Source: Pseudomonas sp. MYb185 (GTDB taxonomy: Bacteria > Pseudomonadota > Gammaproteobacteria > Pseudomonadales > Pseudomonadaceae). From it: a stretch of DNA of 64,000 bases. Of the stretch, positions 9,868-19,515 are shown in pieces. The position numbers and the translations under genes are program-made. The stretch is from contig NZ_PCQD01000005.1 in the NCBI RefSeq assembly GCF_002979975.1, positions 130,071 to 194,070 of the forward strand, given 5' to 3'. Under the pieces are notes generated by a model that was not told the origin of the DNA, made no database searches, and was given only the letters and a program-made list of their open reading frames with translations. Numbering within the stretch: the first letter of the stretch is position 1; each line of letters opens with the position of its first letter.

Positions 9868-10131
9868 GGGTCTGTTCCCGTTTCATTTGCCACCGCGTTG
9901 CTGCGTAAAAACTCGCCAGGCTAGGCGTGGGACGCAGGGAATGGTATTCCCTTGCCAAGTCCCACAACGACGCATGGCGAGTTTTTACGCGCAACCCGAA
10001 GGGCCGGGCCTGTTTTTGCGCGATGCTGCGTTACTCGTCGTTCATTTGGAATAACCAAATCTCTCTCCTCGCGCCTTGCCTCGCGCAAAAACAGGCGCCG
10101 GCGCGGTGGCAAATGAAACGGGAACAGACCC
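9868..10131. mobile_element. 264-bp miniature inverted-repeat element with 30-bp perfect ends
   Basis: The terminal 30 bp at 9868-9897 (starting GGGTCTGTTCCCGTTTC) and 10102-10131 are exact reverse complements. The interior holds nested inverted repeats: CGTAAAAACTCGCCA with its complement near 9977, CCTGTTTTTGCGCGA with its complement near 10080, and a short ATTTGG/CCAAAT hairpin between them. No transposase ORF is present and no clear target duplication is seen. It looks like a non-autonomous element, inserted between oprI and the GntP-type gene. Confidence 0.8.
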
Positions 10132-10298
10132 AACAATGCTAGCAGTTTTCGGACGGATGGTGATTGACGGGCGTCATAACTCCCATGCCTTTGTCGACAT
10201 TCAGCACAGTGACTGGACGCCTGGTGGCTTTGTTCCCATTCGGGGCTGGGTTAGTGTGTTCGGCGCAACATCATAAAAATACAAAAGGATTGCATCAT

Positions 10299-11699
10299 AT
10301 GCTGGGATACCTGGGTTTGTTCGCGGGGCTCGCACTGCTGATCTGGTTTGCGCTCAGGGGTGTGAACATCTTTCTGGCTTCGGTTATCTGCGCTCTGGTG
10401 GTGGCGATTCCCAACGGTATTCTGTTGCCCGCGGCGCTGCTCGAGCACTATCCGTTCGGCCCGCTCGGTGCCTTCACCTTCGCTGGCAAATTCTTCCTGT
10501 TGTTCCTCTGCGGCGCCATCTTCGGCAAGGCCATGGCCACCAGCCAGGCGGCCAAGAGTATTGCGGTGGCCATTACCCGGGGGCTGGGCGTCAGGCACAC
10601 GCTGTTGGTCGGCATGGTGGTGTGTGCGCTGCTGACCTATGGCGGGGTCGTGGTGTTCGTGGTGGTGTTTACCATGTATCCGCTGGGCATCACCCTGATG
10701 CGCGAAGCCAACCTGCCGAAGCGTATCTGGTGTGCGGCTACCGCGATTGGCGCCGGTACCTTCACCATGACCGCGCTGCCGGGCTCTCCTTCGATCCACA
10801 ACGTGATCTCCGCCAGTGCCCTGGGTACCGACCTGTTTGCTGGCGGCTGGATCGGCTTGTTTGCGGCGGCCATGATGGCCGGCCTGGGCATGTGGTACGT
10901 GGAGCGGGAATGGCGCCTGGCGCGGGCCAGTGGTGAAGGCTTTGTGGAAAATGCGCAGGACCTGCGCATGGAGCAGTTGATCGGTGATCCGAACGAGGCG
11001 CCACCCTGGGGATTGGCGCTGGTGCCGCTGATTCTGGTGTTGGCGGTGATCATGTTGCCACGCCTCATTCTGGGGATGGCCGACTGGTCGGAAACTGAAG
11101 GGTTATTCGCTCAGTTACTGCGTTTCAGTGCCAGCCAACCGATCATCTGGCCGAGCATCGCGCTGATCGTCGGCTCGCTGGCCTGCGCGGCGCTGTTTGC
11201 CAATGCACGGCGTCAGATCGGTCAGGTCTTCGGTCAGGGGGCTGAGGACTCGGTCATGCCGCTGCTCAATACCGCTGCGGTGATCGGCTTCGGTGGGGTG
11301 GTTACCCAGACCGCCGGTTTTGGTGAGTTCGCCCAATGGATCCTCGGCGTGGACCTGCCGCCGCTGCTGTCGGTATTTGCTTCGATCAGCACGCTGTCGG
11401 CCATTGTCGGCTCCTCCTCGGGCGGCCTGCAGATATTCATGCAGACACTGGCTCCCAGCTATCTGGAGATGGGCATACAGCCGGAAATCCTGCATCGTAT
11501 CGCGGCGATTGCCTCGGGTGGCCTGGACTCCCTGCCACACTGTGGGGCGGTGATCGCCACCTTCATGATCATGGGCCTGACCCACCGTGAGGCCTACAAG
11601 GACATGTTCGTGGTCACAGTGGCAGTGCCGGTGGTGGCCTGTCTGCTGTCCATTGCCCTGCTGATGGTGCTGGGTGTGGGCGTCACGCCGCCGGCATGA
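10299..11699 (+). CDS. GntP-family permease
   Basis: Inner-membrane transporter of 466 aa with at least 12 hydrophobic segments and the two-half pattern of the gluconate:H+ symporter family. Family-like stretches include TYGGVVVFVVVF near residue 110 and GSSSGGLQIFM near residue 370. Relatives carry gluconate, hydroxybutyrate or other organic acids; the substrate here cannot be told. Start ATG 10299 has AAAAGGA upstream; an upstream in-frame opening from 10164 lies in non-coding sequence. No metabolic partner gene adjoins it. Confidence 0.85.
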   Translation: MLGYLGLFAGLALLIWFALRGVNIFLASVICALVVAIPNGILLPAALLEHYPFGPLGAFTFAGKFFLLFLCGAIFGKAMATSQAAKSIAVAITRGLGVRHTLLVGMVVCALLTYGGVVVFVVVFTMYPLGITLMREANLPKRIWCAATAIGAGTFTMTALPGSPSIHNVISASALGTDLFAGGWIGLFAAAMMAGLGMWYVEREWRLARASGEGFVENAQDLRMEQLIGDPNEAPPWGLALVPLILVLAVIMLPRLILGMADWSETEGLFAQLLRFSASQPIIWPSIALIVGSLACAALFANARRQIGQVFGQGAEDSVMPLLNTAAVIGFGGVVTQTAGFGEFAQWILGVDLPPLLSVFASISTLSAIVGSSSGGLQIFMQTLAPSYLEMGIQPEILHRIAAIASGGLDSLPHCGAVIATFMIMGLTHREAYKDMFVVTVAVPVVACLLSIALLMVLGVGVTPPA

Positions 11700-11781
11700 T
11701 GCTCAATCTGACGGGGGTGGAATCTTCTGCTAATGTCGCAGGTCAATGGTATTCCAGCAAACCCGGGGTGGGAGGCAGCCC

Positions 11782-12054
11782 ATGACGTCCGATGTTGCGG
11801 TTCGGCACGACCCTCAAAACAAGATGTTCTATATCGATGGCGATGGTGGCCGGGCTTACCTCAGCTATATGGATCTGGGCAAGCAGACCATGGACATCTA
11901 CCGGACCTTCGTCCCCGATGCCCGGCGTGGCCATGGGCTGGCAGCCAGGCTGGCGGCAGAGGCGCTGAACTATGCCCAGGAACGGGGCTACACGGTGATT
12001 GCCTCCTGTTCCTATGTCGAGCGCTACATGCAGCGTCAGCAGGAGCGTGGCTGA
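11782..12054 (+). CDS. GNAT-type N-acetyltransferase, short YidJ-like family
   Basis: 90-aa protein of the small Acetyltransf_CG (PF14542-type) group. It has the family core YLSYMDLGKQTMDIYRTFVP followed by the acetyl-CoA pyrophosphate loop RRGHGLAARL and a conserved CSYVERYM near the C terminus. Substrate unknown; these proteins are compact single-domain GNATs. Start at the ATG following GGGAGG. It lies directly before a bidirectional terminator and convergent to DAHP synthase, as in other Pseudomonas. Confidence 0.87.
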   Translation: MTSDVAVRHDPQNKMFYIDGDGGRAYLSYMDLGKQTMDIYRTFVPDARRGHGLAARLAAEALNYAQERGYTVIASCSYVERYMQRQQERG

Positions 12055-12061
12055 AGGCATG

Positions 12062-12087
12062 AAAAAACCCGCCGCGGCGGGTTTTTC
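12062..12087. terminator. bidirectional intrinsic terminator
   Basis: GC stem CCCGCCGCGGCGGG flanked by A6 on the left and T5 on the right, so it has a U tract on either strand. It separates the acetyltransferase gene from the convergent DAHP synthase gene. Confidence 0.9.
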
Positions 12088-12099
12088 AGTCGCGTGGAA

Positions 12100-13179
12100 T
12101 CACTGCCCGCGCTTGCGCGTCGGCAGTACATCCTTGATCTTCGCGTGCATGCTGCGTACCGCCTGGACGGTGGTATCCCAGTCGATGCAGGCATCGGTGA
12201 TGGAGACCCCATATTCCAGCTGCGACAGGTCCTTGTTGATCGCCTGGTTACCCCAGCCAATGTGGCTTTCGACCATCAAACCGACGATCGAGCTGTTGCC
12301 CTCGACGATCTGGTTGGCGACGTTGTCCATGACCAGCGGCTGCAGGGCCGGATCCTTGTTGGAGTTGGCGTGGCTGCAATCGATCATGATGTTGGGCACG
12401 ATGCCGGCCTTGTCCAGTTCCTTCTCGCACAGCGACACGCTCACCGAGTCGTAGTTGGGTTTGCCATTGCCGCCGCGCAATACTACATGACCGTAGCGGT
12501 TGCCACGGGTGGTGACGATGGAGACCTGGCCTTCCTGGTTGATGCCCATGAAGCGGTGCGGGCTGGAAACCGACTGCAGGGCGTTGATCGCCACGCCGAG
12601 GTTGCCGTCGGTGCCGTTCTTGAAACCGACCGCCGAGGACAGCCCCGAGGCCAGCTCGCGGTGGGTCTGGGACTCGGTGGTACGCGCGCCGATCGCCGAC
12701 CAGGAAATCAGATCCTGCAGATACTGCGGAGAGATCGGGTCCAGCGCCTCGGTGGCGGTGGGCAGACCCATGTCGGTCAGATCGCAGAGCAACTGGCGGC
12801 CGATATGCAGGCCGTCTTCAATCTTGAAGGTGTCATCCAGGTAAGGGTCGTTGATCAGGCCCTTCCAGCCCACGGTGGTGCGTGGCTTCTCGAAGTACAC
12901 GCGCATCACCAGATACAGGGTGTCGCTTACCTCGGCCGCCAGCGTCTTCAGGCGCTGCGCATAGTCCTTGGCCGCTTCCACATCATGGATGGAGCAGGGG
13001 CCAATGACGATGAAAAGGCGGTGGTCCTTGCCATCAAGGATATCGCGAATGACCTGGCGGCTTTCCACTACGGTAGTTTCCGCTGCCGGGCTCATGGGGA
13101 TCCTGGCCTTGAGTTGGGCAGGGGTAATCATCACTTCGTTGGAAGCAACGTTCAGATCATTGATAGGTAAATCGGCCAT
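12100..13179 (-). CDS. 3-deoxy-7-phosphoheptulonate synthase, class I
   Basis: 359-aa enzyme that condenses phosphoenolpyruvate with erythrose 4-phosphate, first step of the shikimate pathway. Conserved segments: VIGPCSIHD, MRVYFEKPRTTVGWKGLINDP, GARTTESQTHRELASG, GFKNGTDG, DCSHANSNKDP (metal His) and MVESHIGWGNQ. It is the type I-alpha AroF/G/H form; which amino acid inhibits it cannot be judged by eye. Start chosen at MADLPIND, just after GGGAAGGAAG; the 16 codons upstream in frame are not conserved-looking. Confidence 0.95.
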   Translation of the reverse strand: MADLPINDLNVASNEVMITPAQLKARIPMSPAAETTVVESRQVIRDILDGKDHRLFIVIGPCSIHDVEAAKDYAQRLKTLAAEVSDTLYLVMRVYFEKPRTTVGWKGLINDPYLDDTFKIEDGLHIGRQLLCDLTDMGLPTATEALDPISPQYLQDLISWSAIGARTTESQTHRELASGLSSAVGFKNGTDGNLGVAINALQSVSSPHRFMGINQEGQVSIVTTRGNRYGHVVLRGGNGKPNYDSVSVSLCEKELDKAGIVPNIMIDCSHANSNKDPALQPLVMDNVANQIVEGNSSIVGLMVESHIGWGNQAINKDLSQLEYGVSITDACIDWDTTVQAVRSMHAKIKDVLPTRKRGQ

Positions 13180-13414
13180 CTTCCTTCCCAGCGAGTCTGC
13201 AAGGCCGGCAACCTGCCAGCCTGTCAATAATGGGCGACAGCTTAAAGCATGGATGGCGGCTCCGGCTACCCTGTAACGTGCTATCGGAGGGATTGACCCT
13301 GGTTATCAGAAGGTTATCGCCCGGTTTGTCGCCTGGCTGACTGTTGCCTGTGGTGCGCAGCGATTACCATGGGACGGATTTTTGCGCATCGTTCAAACAA
13401 GAGGGGAAAGGCGA

Positions 13415-14365
13415 ATGACAAAACCACGTATCGGCGTGATCGGCACTGGCGCCATTGGCGGCTTCTATGGCGTGATGCTGGCCCGTGCGGGCTACGATGT
13501 GCATTTTCTGCTACGCAGCGAATACGCAGCGGTACAGCAGCACGGCATTACCGTGGAAAGCCGGGTGCATGGCGAGCTGAACCTGAGCCCGGTGCAGGCC
13601 TATGATGATGTTGCGGCAATGCCACCCTGTGACTGGCTGCTGGTCGGTGCCAAGTCCACCAGCAATGACTCGCTGGCACCGATCATCGCTCGTGCTGCCG
13701 CTCCGGGCGCACGGGTAGTGCTGTTGCAGAACGGCCTGAGCAATGAAGCGCACCTGCGTGACCAGCTGCCGGCGGACCTGCATCTGATCGGTGGCCTGTG
13801 CTATGTCTGTCTGTACCGCAAGGGACCTGGTGTGGTGGTGCATCAGGACAACGGCATGATCGACCTGGCCTACCATTCCGGTCCGGCGAGCGTCGAGGAG
13901 CAGCAGCAGATGATCGCCGACGGTGCGGCCATGTTCCGTGAAGCCGGGCTGAAAGCGCGGGAGCAGGGTAACCTGGAGGGTGCGCGCTGGCAGAAGCTGG
14001 TATGGAATGCGCCATTCAATGGTGTGTCGGTGATCCTCAATGCCGGTACCGAAACGTTGCTGGCCAATCCGGCGAGTCGCCAGTTGATCCGCGACCTGAT
14101 GCAGGAAGTGGTCGATGTGGCCGAGGCCTGTGGGCACAGCATGCCCGAGTCACTGGCGGAGAAGCTGCTGGTCGGCACCCAGCGCATGCCCGATTACCTG
14201 CCGAGCATGTACCACGACTGGTTGCACAAGCGGCCGATGGAGCTGGACAACCTGTACGGCGAAGCACTGCAGTTGGCCGCTGCTGCCGGCTGCAGCATGC
14301 CCCGTACCGAGGCGCTGCGGAACATGTTGCAGTTCATCCAGGATGGTTATCTGGCCGACGCCTGA
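13415..14365 (+). CDS. ketopantoate reductase family protein (PanE/ApbA-like)
   Basis: 316-aa NADPH-dependent reductase. The Rossmann N terminus has GTGAIGGFYGVMLARAGYDVHFLLRS. Later parts include LLVGAKSTSNDS, VLLQNGLSNE, a GARWQKLVWNAPFN segment carrying the family catalytic Lys, and a C-terminal helical domain with DYLPSMYHDW and MELDNLYGE. It may make pantoate, but paralogues of this type are common and the true substrate is uncertain. Start ATG 13415 follows GAGGGGAAAGG. Position before cysB matches Pseudomonas synteny. Confidence 0.87.
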   Translation: MTKPRIGVIGTGAIGGFYGVMLARAGYDVHFLLRSEYAAVQQHGITVESRVHGELNLSPVQAYDDVAAMPPCDWLLVGAKSTSNDSLAPIIARAAAPGARVVLLQNGLSNEAHLRDQLPADLHLIGGLCYVCLYRKGPGVVVHQDNGMIDLAYHSGPASVEEQQQMIADGAAMFREAGLKAREQGNLEGARWQKLVWNAPFNGVSVILNAGTETLLANPASRQLIRDLMQEVVDVAEACGHSMPESLAEKLLVGTQRMPDYLPSMYHDWLHKRPMELDNLYGEALQLAAAAGCSMPRTEALRNMLQFIQDGYLADA

Positions 14366-15732
<1,367 letters not shown>

Positions 15733-15811
15733 GCACGGCTGAATAATTGCTGCATGGGCCTGCCTGTGATAGTTTGCGAATGTTTATCATTCACTATTGC
15801 AGGGAGGGGGC

Positions 15812-16624
15812 ATGCAGCTTCGTGCGGGAAGCGAGAGGGACAGGCCAGCCGCCGAACTCATCGGCATGCTCGAGCGCACCCCCATGTTCGCCAGGGTCGA
15901 TCGGCAGGTCCTCAGTCCTCTACTGGTCGGCGCCGAGCCATTGCACCTGCACGGCCGCCAGCACCTGTTCTACATGGGCCAGCAAGCGACGCATTTCTAC
16001 CTGGTCAAGGCCGGCGCCCTTACCCTGTATCGCCCCAGCTACACCGGCGATAACAAGGTATTCCGCACGGTGGAGAAGGGCGACCTGCTGGTGGAAACCG
16101 CGATGTTCCTCAGCCAGCCCGAGTATCCGCTTTCGGCCCAGGCGGCGACCGATGTCATCGTCTACCGCATCCCGCGGGACAACCTGCTGCAGCTGTGCCG
16201 TGCATGCCCCGATTTCAGCCTGGCCATGCTCAGCGGCATGGCTGAGCGCATTTCCCAATCACTCAACCGCATAGACCTGCTGACCATCGGCAATGCCGCC
16301 CAGCGCCTGGTGCTGTACCTGATGGACCTGTACATACAGCAACGCCGTGCCTGGCTGGTGCTGCCGGTGGCCCAGAGCGTGCTGGCGCGTCAGCTCAATA
16401 TCACCCCGGAAACCCTGTCGCGGCAGCTCAGTAGCTTCCGGCGCAGCGGACTGATCGGCGACAACCACCCGGACGTGGTATTGCTGGATATCGAAGGCTT
16501 GTGTCGCTCGGTCGGGCTGCCACCACCGGATCTCAAGTTCGAGGGGGAATCGGCCGCCCGGCGGCTGGGCAGCAGTCTGTTCGACTGCTGCAACTACGCC
16601 AGCCAGGTACTCGGCAAGCGCTGA
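15812..16624 (+). CDS. Crp/Fnr family regulator, DNR-like
   Basis: 270-aa one-component regulator. Cyclic-nucleotide-binding-like beta roll at about residues 30-135 (FYMGQQATHFYLVKAGALTLYRP), a dimerisation helix (SLAMLSGMAERISQSLNRID), and a C-terminal HTH with VARQLNITPETLSRQLSSFRRSGLI. Layout and several motifs recall Pseudomonas DNR, the haem/NO sensor of denitrification genes. It lacks the N-terminal Cys cluster of FNR/ANR, so it is unlikely to use an Fe-S cluster. The neighbouring convergent nnrS supports NO-related signalling. A C-terminal extension of about 30 residues with FDCCNY is unusual. Confidence 0.85.
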   Translation: MQLRAGSERDRPAAELIGMLERTPMFARVDRQVLSPLLVGAEPLHLHGRQHLFYMGQQATHFYLVKAGALTLYRPSYTGDNKVFRTVEKGDLLVETAMFLSQPEYPLSAQAATDVIVYRIPRDNLLQLCRACPDFSLAMLSGMAERISQSLNRIDLLTIGNAAQRLVLYLMDLYIQQRRAWLVLPVAQSVLARQLNITPETLSRQLSSFRRSGLIGDNHPDVVLLDIEGLCRSVGLPPPDLKFEGESAARRLGSSLFDCCNYASQVLGKR

Positions 16625-16631
16625 GCCCGGT

Positions 16632-17924
16632 TCAGCAACCGCCACCCCCGGAGGCATGGCCACCGCTGCGCGCCAGCGGCTCGGCACAGCCCTCCTGGCC
16701 ATCGCTGCGTGGCCCGCTCAGGACCACCCAGGTAACGCCCAGATAGAGCGCGAAGCAGGCGGCCCACAGCGTACCGGAGGCTGCATGCAGCAGCGTCATC
16801 CAGGGTGCCAGCGCATACAGCCCGGCAGCGGCGCGAAGCAGGGCGGCCATCACCAGCAACGCCGCGGTGACCGGTAGCCAGCGACGGCGATCCAGCCACA
16901 GGCCGGCGTGGATACGACCAACCACCACCATGATGGCAAAAATCGACAGCCCCATGGCGCCGGCCATCAGCAGATGCCGGCCAGCCGATGGCAGCAGAGG
17001 AGCGCCGAGCCAGGCGGCGCCCATCAGGCCGTAGCCCAGGGCGATCAGCCAGTAGCTGGCATACAGCATCAGGGCCCAGCGGGTGAACAGTGCCCGGCCG
17101 ATATGCCAGTCATTCAGCAGGTTCAGCATCGCTGCCGCTGCAGCCAGTGCGGTCCAGCCGGTGATGATGTCATGGCCCAGCGCGAACTCGGTAGCGCTGC
17201 AGATGACGATGGTGACGATGGCCAGATTGCGCCGGGGCGGGCGGGCCAGGTAGCCGACCTCGTCTGTTTCCTGGCGGTCGGGATGGCCCTGTTCGACCAG
17301 GCCGTTGACCACGCTCATGGATACCCGGCTGGTGGCGATGATGATCAGTATCATGATCATGCCGACTGCCGCATACAGCCAGGCCAGGGAATTGCCGCCC
17401 AGGCTGGCCGCCGTGAAGAAGCCGACCTGCAACAGCGCCAGGGCGGCGAGGGCCCAGGCGAAACTGACATGCTGGCGCTGCGGGGCGTTCCATACGCGGG
17501 GCAATACCTCAACCAGCAGCAATACCCATAGCGCCAGGTTGCATAACGCCGCTGGCCACAGGCCGATGACCGCCGGCCAACTTCCGGCCAGCGCATAGGC
17601 CAGCCGCGCGGCCAGCCATAACAGCAGCATCCGTAGCAGAGCGTGCCTGCCAGGGGGAGCGGTACGGGTGAACTCCGGCACCGCGGTCAATACAAAACCG
17701 GCAATGGCGGCTGTCACGAAGCCGAACAGCATTTCATGGCCATGCCACAGCACACTGCCACCGGGCATGCCCGCCGGCAGTATGCCCCGCAGCATCAACA
17801 GCCAGACCAGGGTCAGCAGTACCGCGCTGGCAGCCGTCAAGATGAAGAACGGGCGAAATCCGCACATGAACACCGGCCAGTCACCACGCAGGGCGCCCTG
17901 CAGCCCGCCAGGCGTGCGACTCAT
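16632..17924 (-). CDS. nnrS: NnrS family haem/copper membrane protein
   Basis: 430-aa integral membrane protein with about 12 hydrophobic helices. NnrS features: FRPFF near the N terminus, WHGHEMLFGFVTAAIAGFVLTAVPEFT, a TSRVSMSVVN segment, and conserved His residues within helices. NnrS proteins relieve nitrosative stress and are controlled by NO-responsive Crp/Fnr regulators. The gene is last in an operon after an ABC importer; its ATG overlaps the ATPase stop by 4 bp. The C terminus is Gly/His-rich (GGHASGGGGC). Convergent with the DNR-like gene, 7 bp apart. Confidence 0.92.
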   Translation of the reverse strand: MSRTPGGLQGALRGDWPVFMCGFRPFFILTAASAVLLTLVWLLMLRGILPAGMPGGSVLWHGHEMLFGFVTAAIAGFVLTAVPEFTRTAPPGRHALLRMLLLWLAARLAYALAGSWPAVIGLWPAALCNLALWVLLLVEVLPRVWNAPQRQHVSFAWALAALALLQVGFFTAASLGGNSLAWLYAAVGMIMILIIIATSRVSMSVVNGLVEQGHPDRQETDEVGYLARPPRRNLAIVTIVICSATEFALGHDIITGWTALAAAAAMLNLLNDWHIGRALFTRWALMLYASYWLIALGYGLMGAAWLGAPLLPSAGRHLLMAGAMGLSIFAIMVVVGRIHAGLWLDRRRWLPVTAALLVMAALLRAAAGLYALAPWMTLLHAASGTLWAACFALYLGVTWVVLSGPRSDGQEGCAEPLARSGGHASGGGGC

Positions 17925-18712
17925 ACTGCGCACCCTGAATGCTGGGCATGCCCATGGCTTGATTGCACCGGCAGTTCGCCTTCGGCAAGGCCAAAACCGA
18001 TACGCACCTCGTTCACCTGCATCAGCTCCGCGGTGGTCTGGTACACCCAGTTGCTGCTGCGCTCGGCCTGCGGTTGCTGCAAAGTGAACTCGTAGACCAT
18101 GCGCCCGGGCGCGGGCACCATCATCAGGATGCGGTCGGCCAGGCGCACGGCCTCCATCAGGTCGTGGGTGATCATCAGTACCGCCGTGCCATGCCGGTGC
18201 ACCTGATCCTCCAACTGCCGGTACAGCTCGCCTTTCAGGCCGATATCCAGCGCCGAGAAGGGCTCATCCAGCAACAGCAGGTCGGGGTTGATCGCCAGCG
18301 CACGGGCCAGCGATACCCGGCTTTGCATACCGCCGGACAGCTCATGGGGATACTTGCCCAGATCCTCCACGCTCAGCCCCATGCGCTCGGCCAGGGTGAT
18401 TGCCTGGCGCTGGCGGGCAGCTTTTGGCACACCCAGCGCCTTGAGGCCGAGGGTGATGTTGTCCGCTGCGTTTTTCCAGGGCATCAGGCGTGGTTCCTGG
18501 AACACGCAGGCCACCCCACGAAAGGTCGACTGCATGACCACCTCCGAAGGTGTCAGCAGGCCGGCGACGATATGCAGCAGGGTACTCTTGCCGCAGCCCG
18601 AGGGGCCGACCAGTGCCAGGGTTTCACCGGCGTACAGGTCCAGGCCGACGTCGGCCAGCACCTCGGTGATACCGTAGCGGTGATACAGATGGCGGATATG
18701 CAGTTCACTCAT
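17921..18712 (-). CDS. ABC transporter ATP-binding protein, nitrate/sulfonate/taurine class
   Basis: 263-aa ATPase. Walker A GPSGCGKST, Q-loop VFQEPRLMPW (FQEPRLLPW is the hallmark of Ssu/Tau/Nrt ATPases), signature LSGGMQSR, Walker B LLLLDEPFSALD and H-loop ITHD are intact. Start at MSELHIRH overlaps the permease stop; a much longer frame through the permease gene is an out-of-frame artefact. It should energise the permease encoded just upstream. Confidence 0.92.
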   Translation of the reverse strand: MSELHIRHLYHRYGITEVLADVGLDLYAGETLALVGPSGCGKSTLLHIVAGLLTPSEVVMQSTFRGVACVFQEPRLMPWKNAADNITLGLKALGVPKAARQRQAITLAERMGLSVEDLGKYPHELSGGMQSRVSLARALAINPDLLLLDEPFSALDIGLKGELYRQLEDQVHRHGTAVLMITHDLMEAVRLADRILMMVPAPGRMVYEFTLQQPQAERSSNWVYQTTAELMQVNEVRIGFGLAEGELPVQSSHGHAQHSGCAV

Positions 18713-19515
18713 GGGCCAGGCTCCGTACGCCAGCGTTCCACCCGTCGTTTGATCGGTTCCAGCAGCAGGTATTCCAGTGCCAGCAGCAGACCCAGCACCG
18801 CGACGATCCAGCCCAGCGAGGAGGCAGTATCCAGTTGTGCGCGGGATACCGCCAGCGCCGCACCGACGCCATCCACCGTGGTCAGCAGCTCGGCCATCAC
18901 CACCACCTTCCATGAGGTGCCCAGCGCGGTGATCCAGGCGGGAAACAGGTAGGAGGTGATATGCGGCAGATAGACATCGGTCAGCACCATGCGCCAGGGC
19001 AGGCGGTAGGCCAGTGCCACATCCTTGAGTTTGTTGTCCAGCGTGCGGCCGCCTTGCATGGCGCCGGCAAAGGCAATCGGAAAGCAGGCGATGAACACGG
19101 TGAACACCGGTGTGGCATCGCCCATGCCGAACCACAGCATCGCCAGTACCAGCCAGGCGATCGGCGGCATGCCCAGCAACAGAGTGACCAATGGCCGTGA
19201 CATCATCGCGGCGGTCAGTGAACGCCCGGCCAGCAGGCCGAGCAGGGTGCCGATACCCAGCGCCAACCCCAGACCATAGAGCGTACGGCGGGCGGAAATG
19301 ATCAACTCCGGCAGCGCCTGGCCGCTCTCGAACATGCTCGACAACTGCTGCAGGGTGGCCACCGGGCCGGGCAACACCAGGTCGCCATATACCCGTCCGC
19401 CGAACTCCCACAGGGCGCAGAACAGCAGGATACTGGCTACCGCGCCCCAGCCGCTCCACAGATAAGCCAAGGTCGCCCCCAGCGCTTTACGCACTGGCCG
19501 CAGGAACAACGTCAT
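18709..19515 (-). CDS. ABC transporter permease, nitrate/sulfonate/taurine class
   Basis: 268-aa inner-membrane permease with about six helices. The cytoplasmic coupling motif DVALAYRLPWRMVLTDVYLPHITSYLFPAWITALGTSWK corresponds to the family EAA loop (EAA...G......LP). Start at MTLFLRPV, overlapping the stop of the binding-protein gene by 4 bp; a longer frame reads through the binding-protein gene and is rejected. Confidence 0.91.
   Translation of the reverse strand: MTLFLRPVRKALGATLAYLWSGWGAVASILLFCALWEFGGRVYGDLVLPGPVATLQQLSSMFESGQALPELIISARRTLYGLGLALGIGTLLGLLAGRSLTAAMMSRPLVTLLLGMPPIAWLVLAMLWFGMGDATPVFTVFIACFPIAFAGAMQGGRTLDNKLKDVALAYRLPWRMVLTDVYLPHITSYLFPAWITALGTSWKVVVMAELLTTVDGVGAALAVSRAQLDTASSLGWIVAVLGLLLALEYLLLEPIKRRVERWRTEPGP

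Noticed and set aside
12094..13170. Plus-strand open frame opposite DAHP synthase
   Set aside because: Reverse-strand shadow of a fully conserved enzyme gene; begins inside the terminator-proximal end without a ribosome site.
17921..19459. 512-codon extension of the ABC ATPase through the permease gene
   Set aside because: The extra N-terminal part is out-of-frame permease sequence; the ATPase fold begins at MSELHIRH with a normal overlap to the permease stop.
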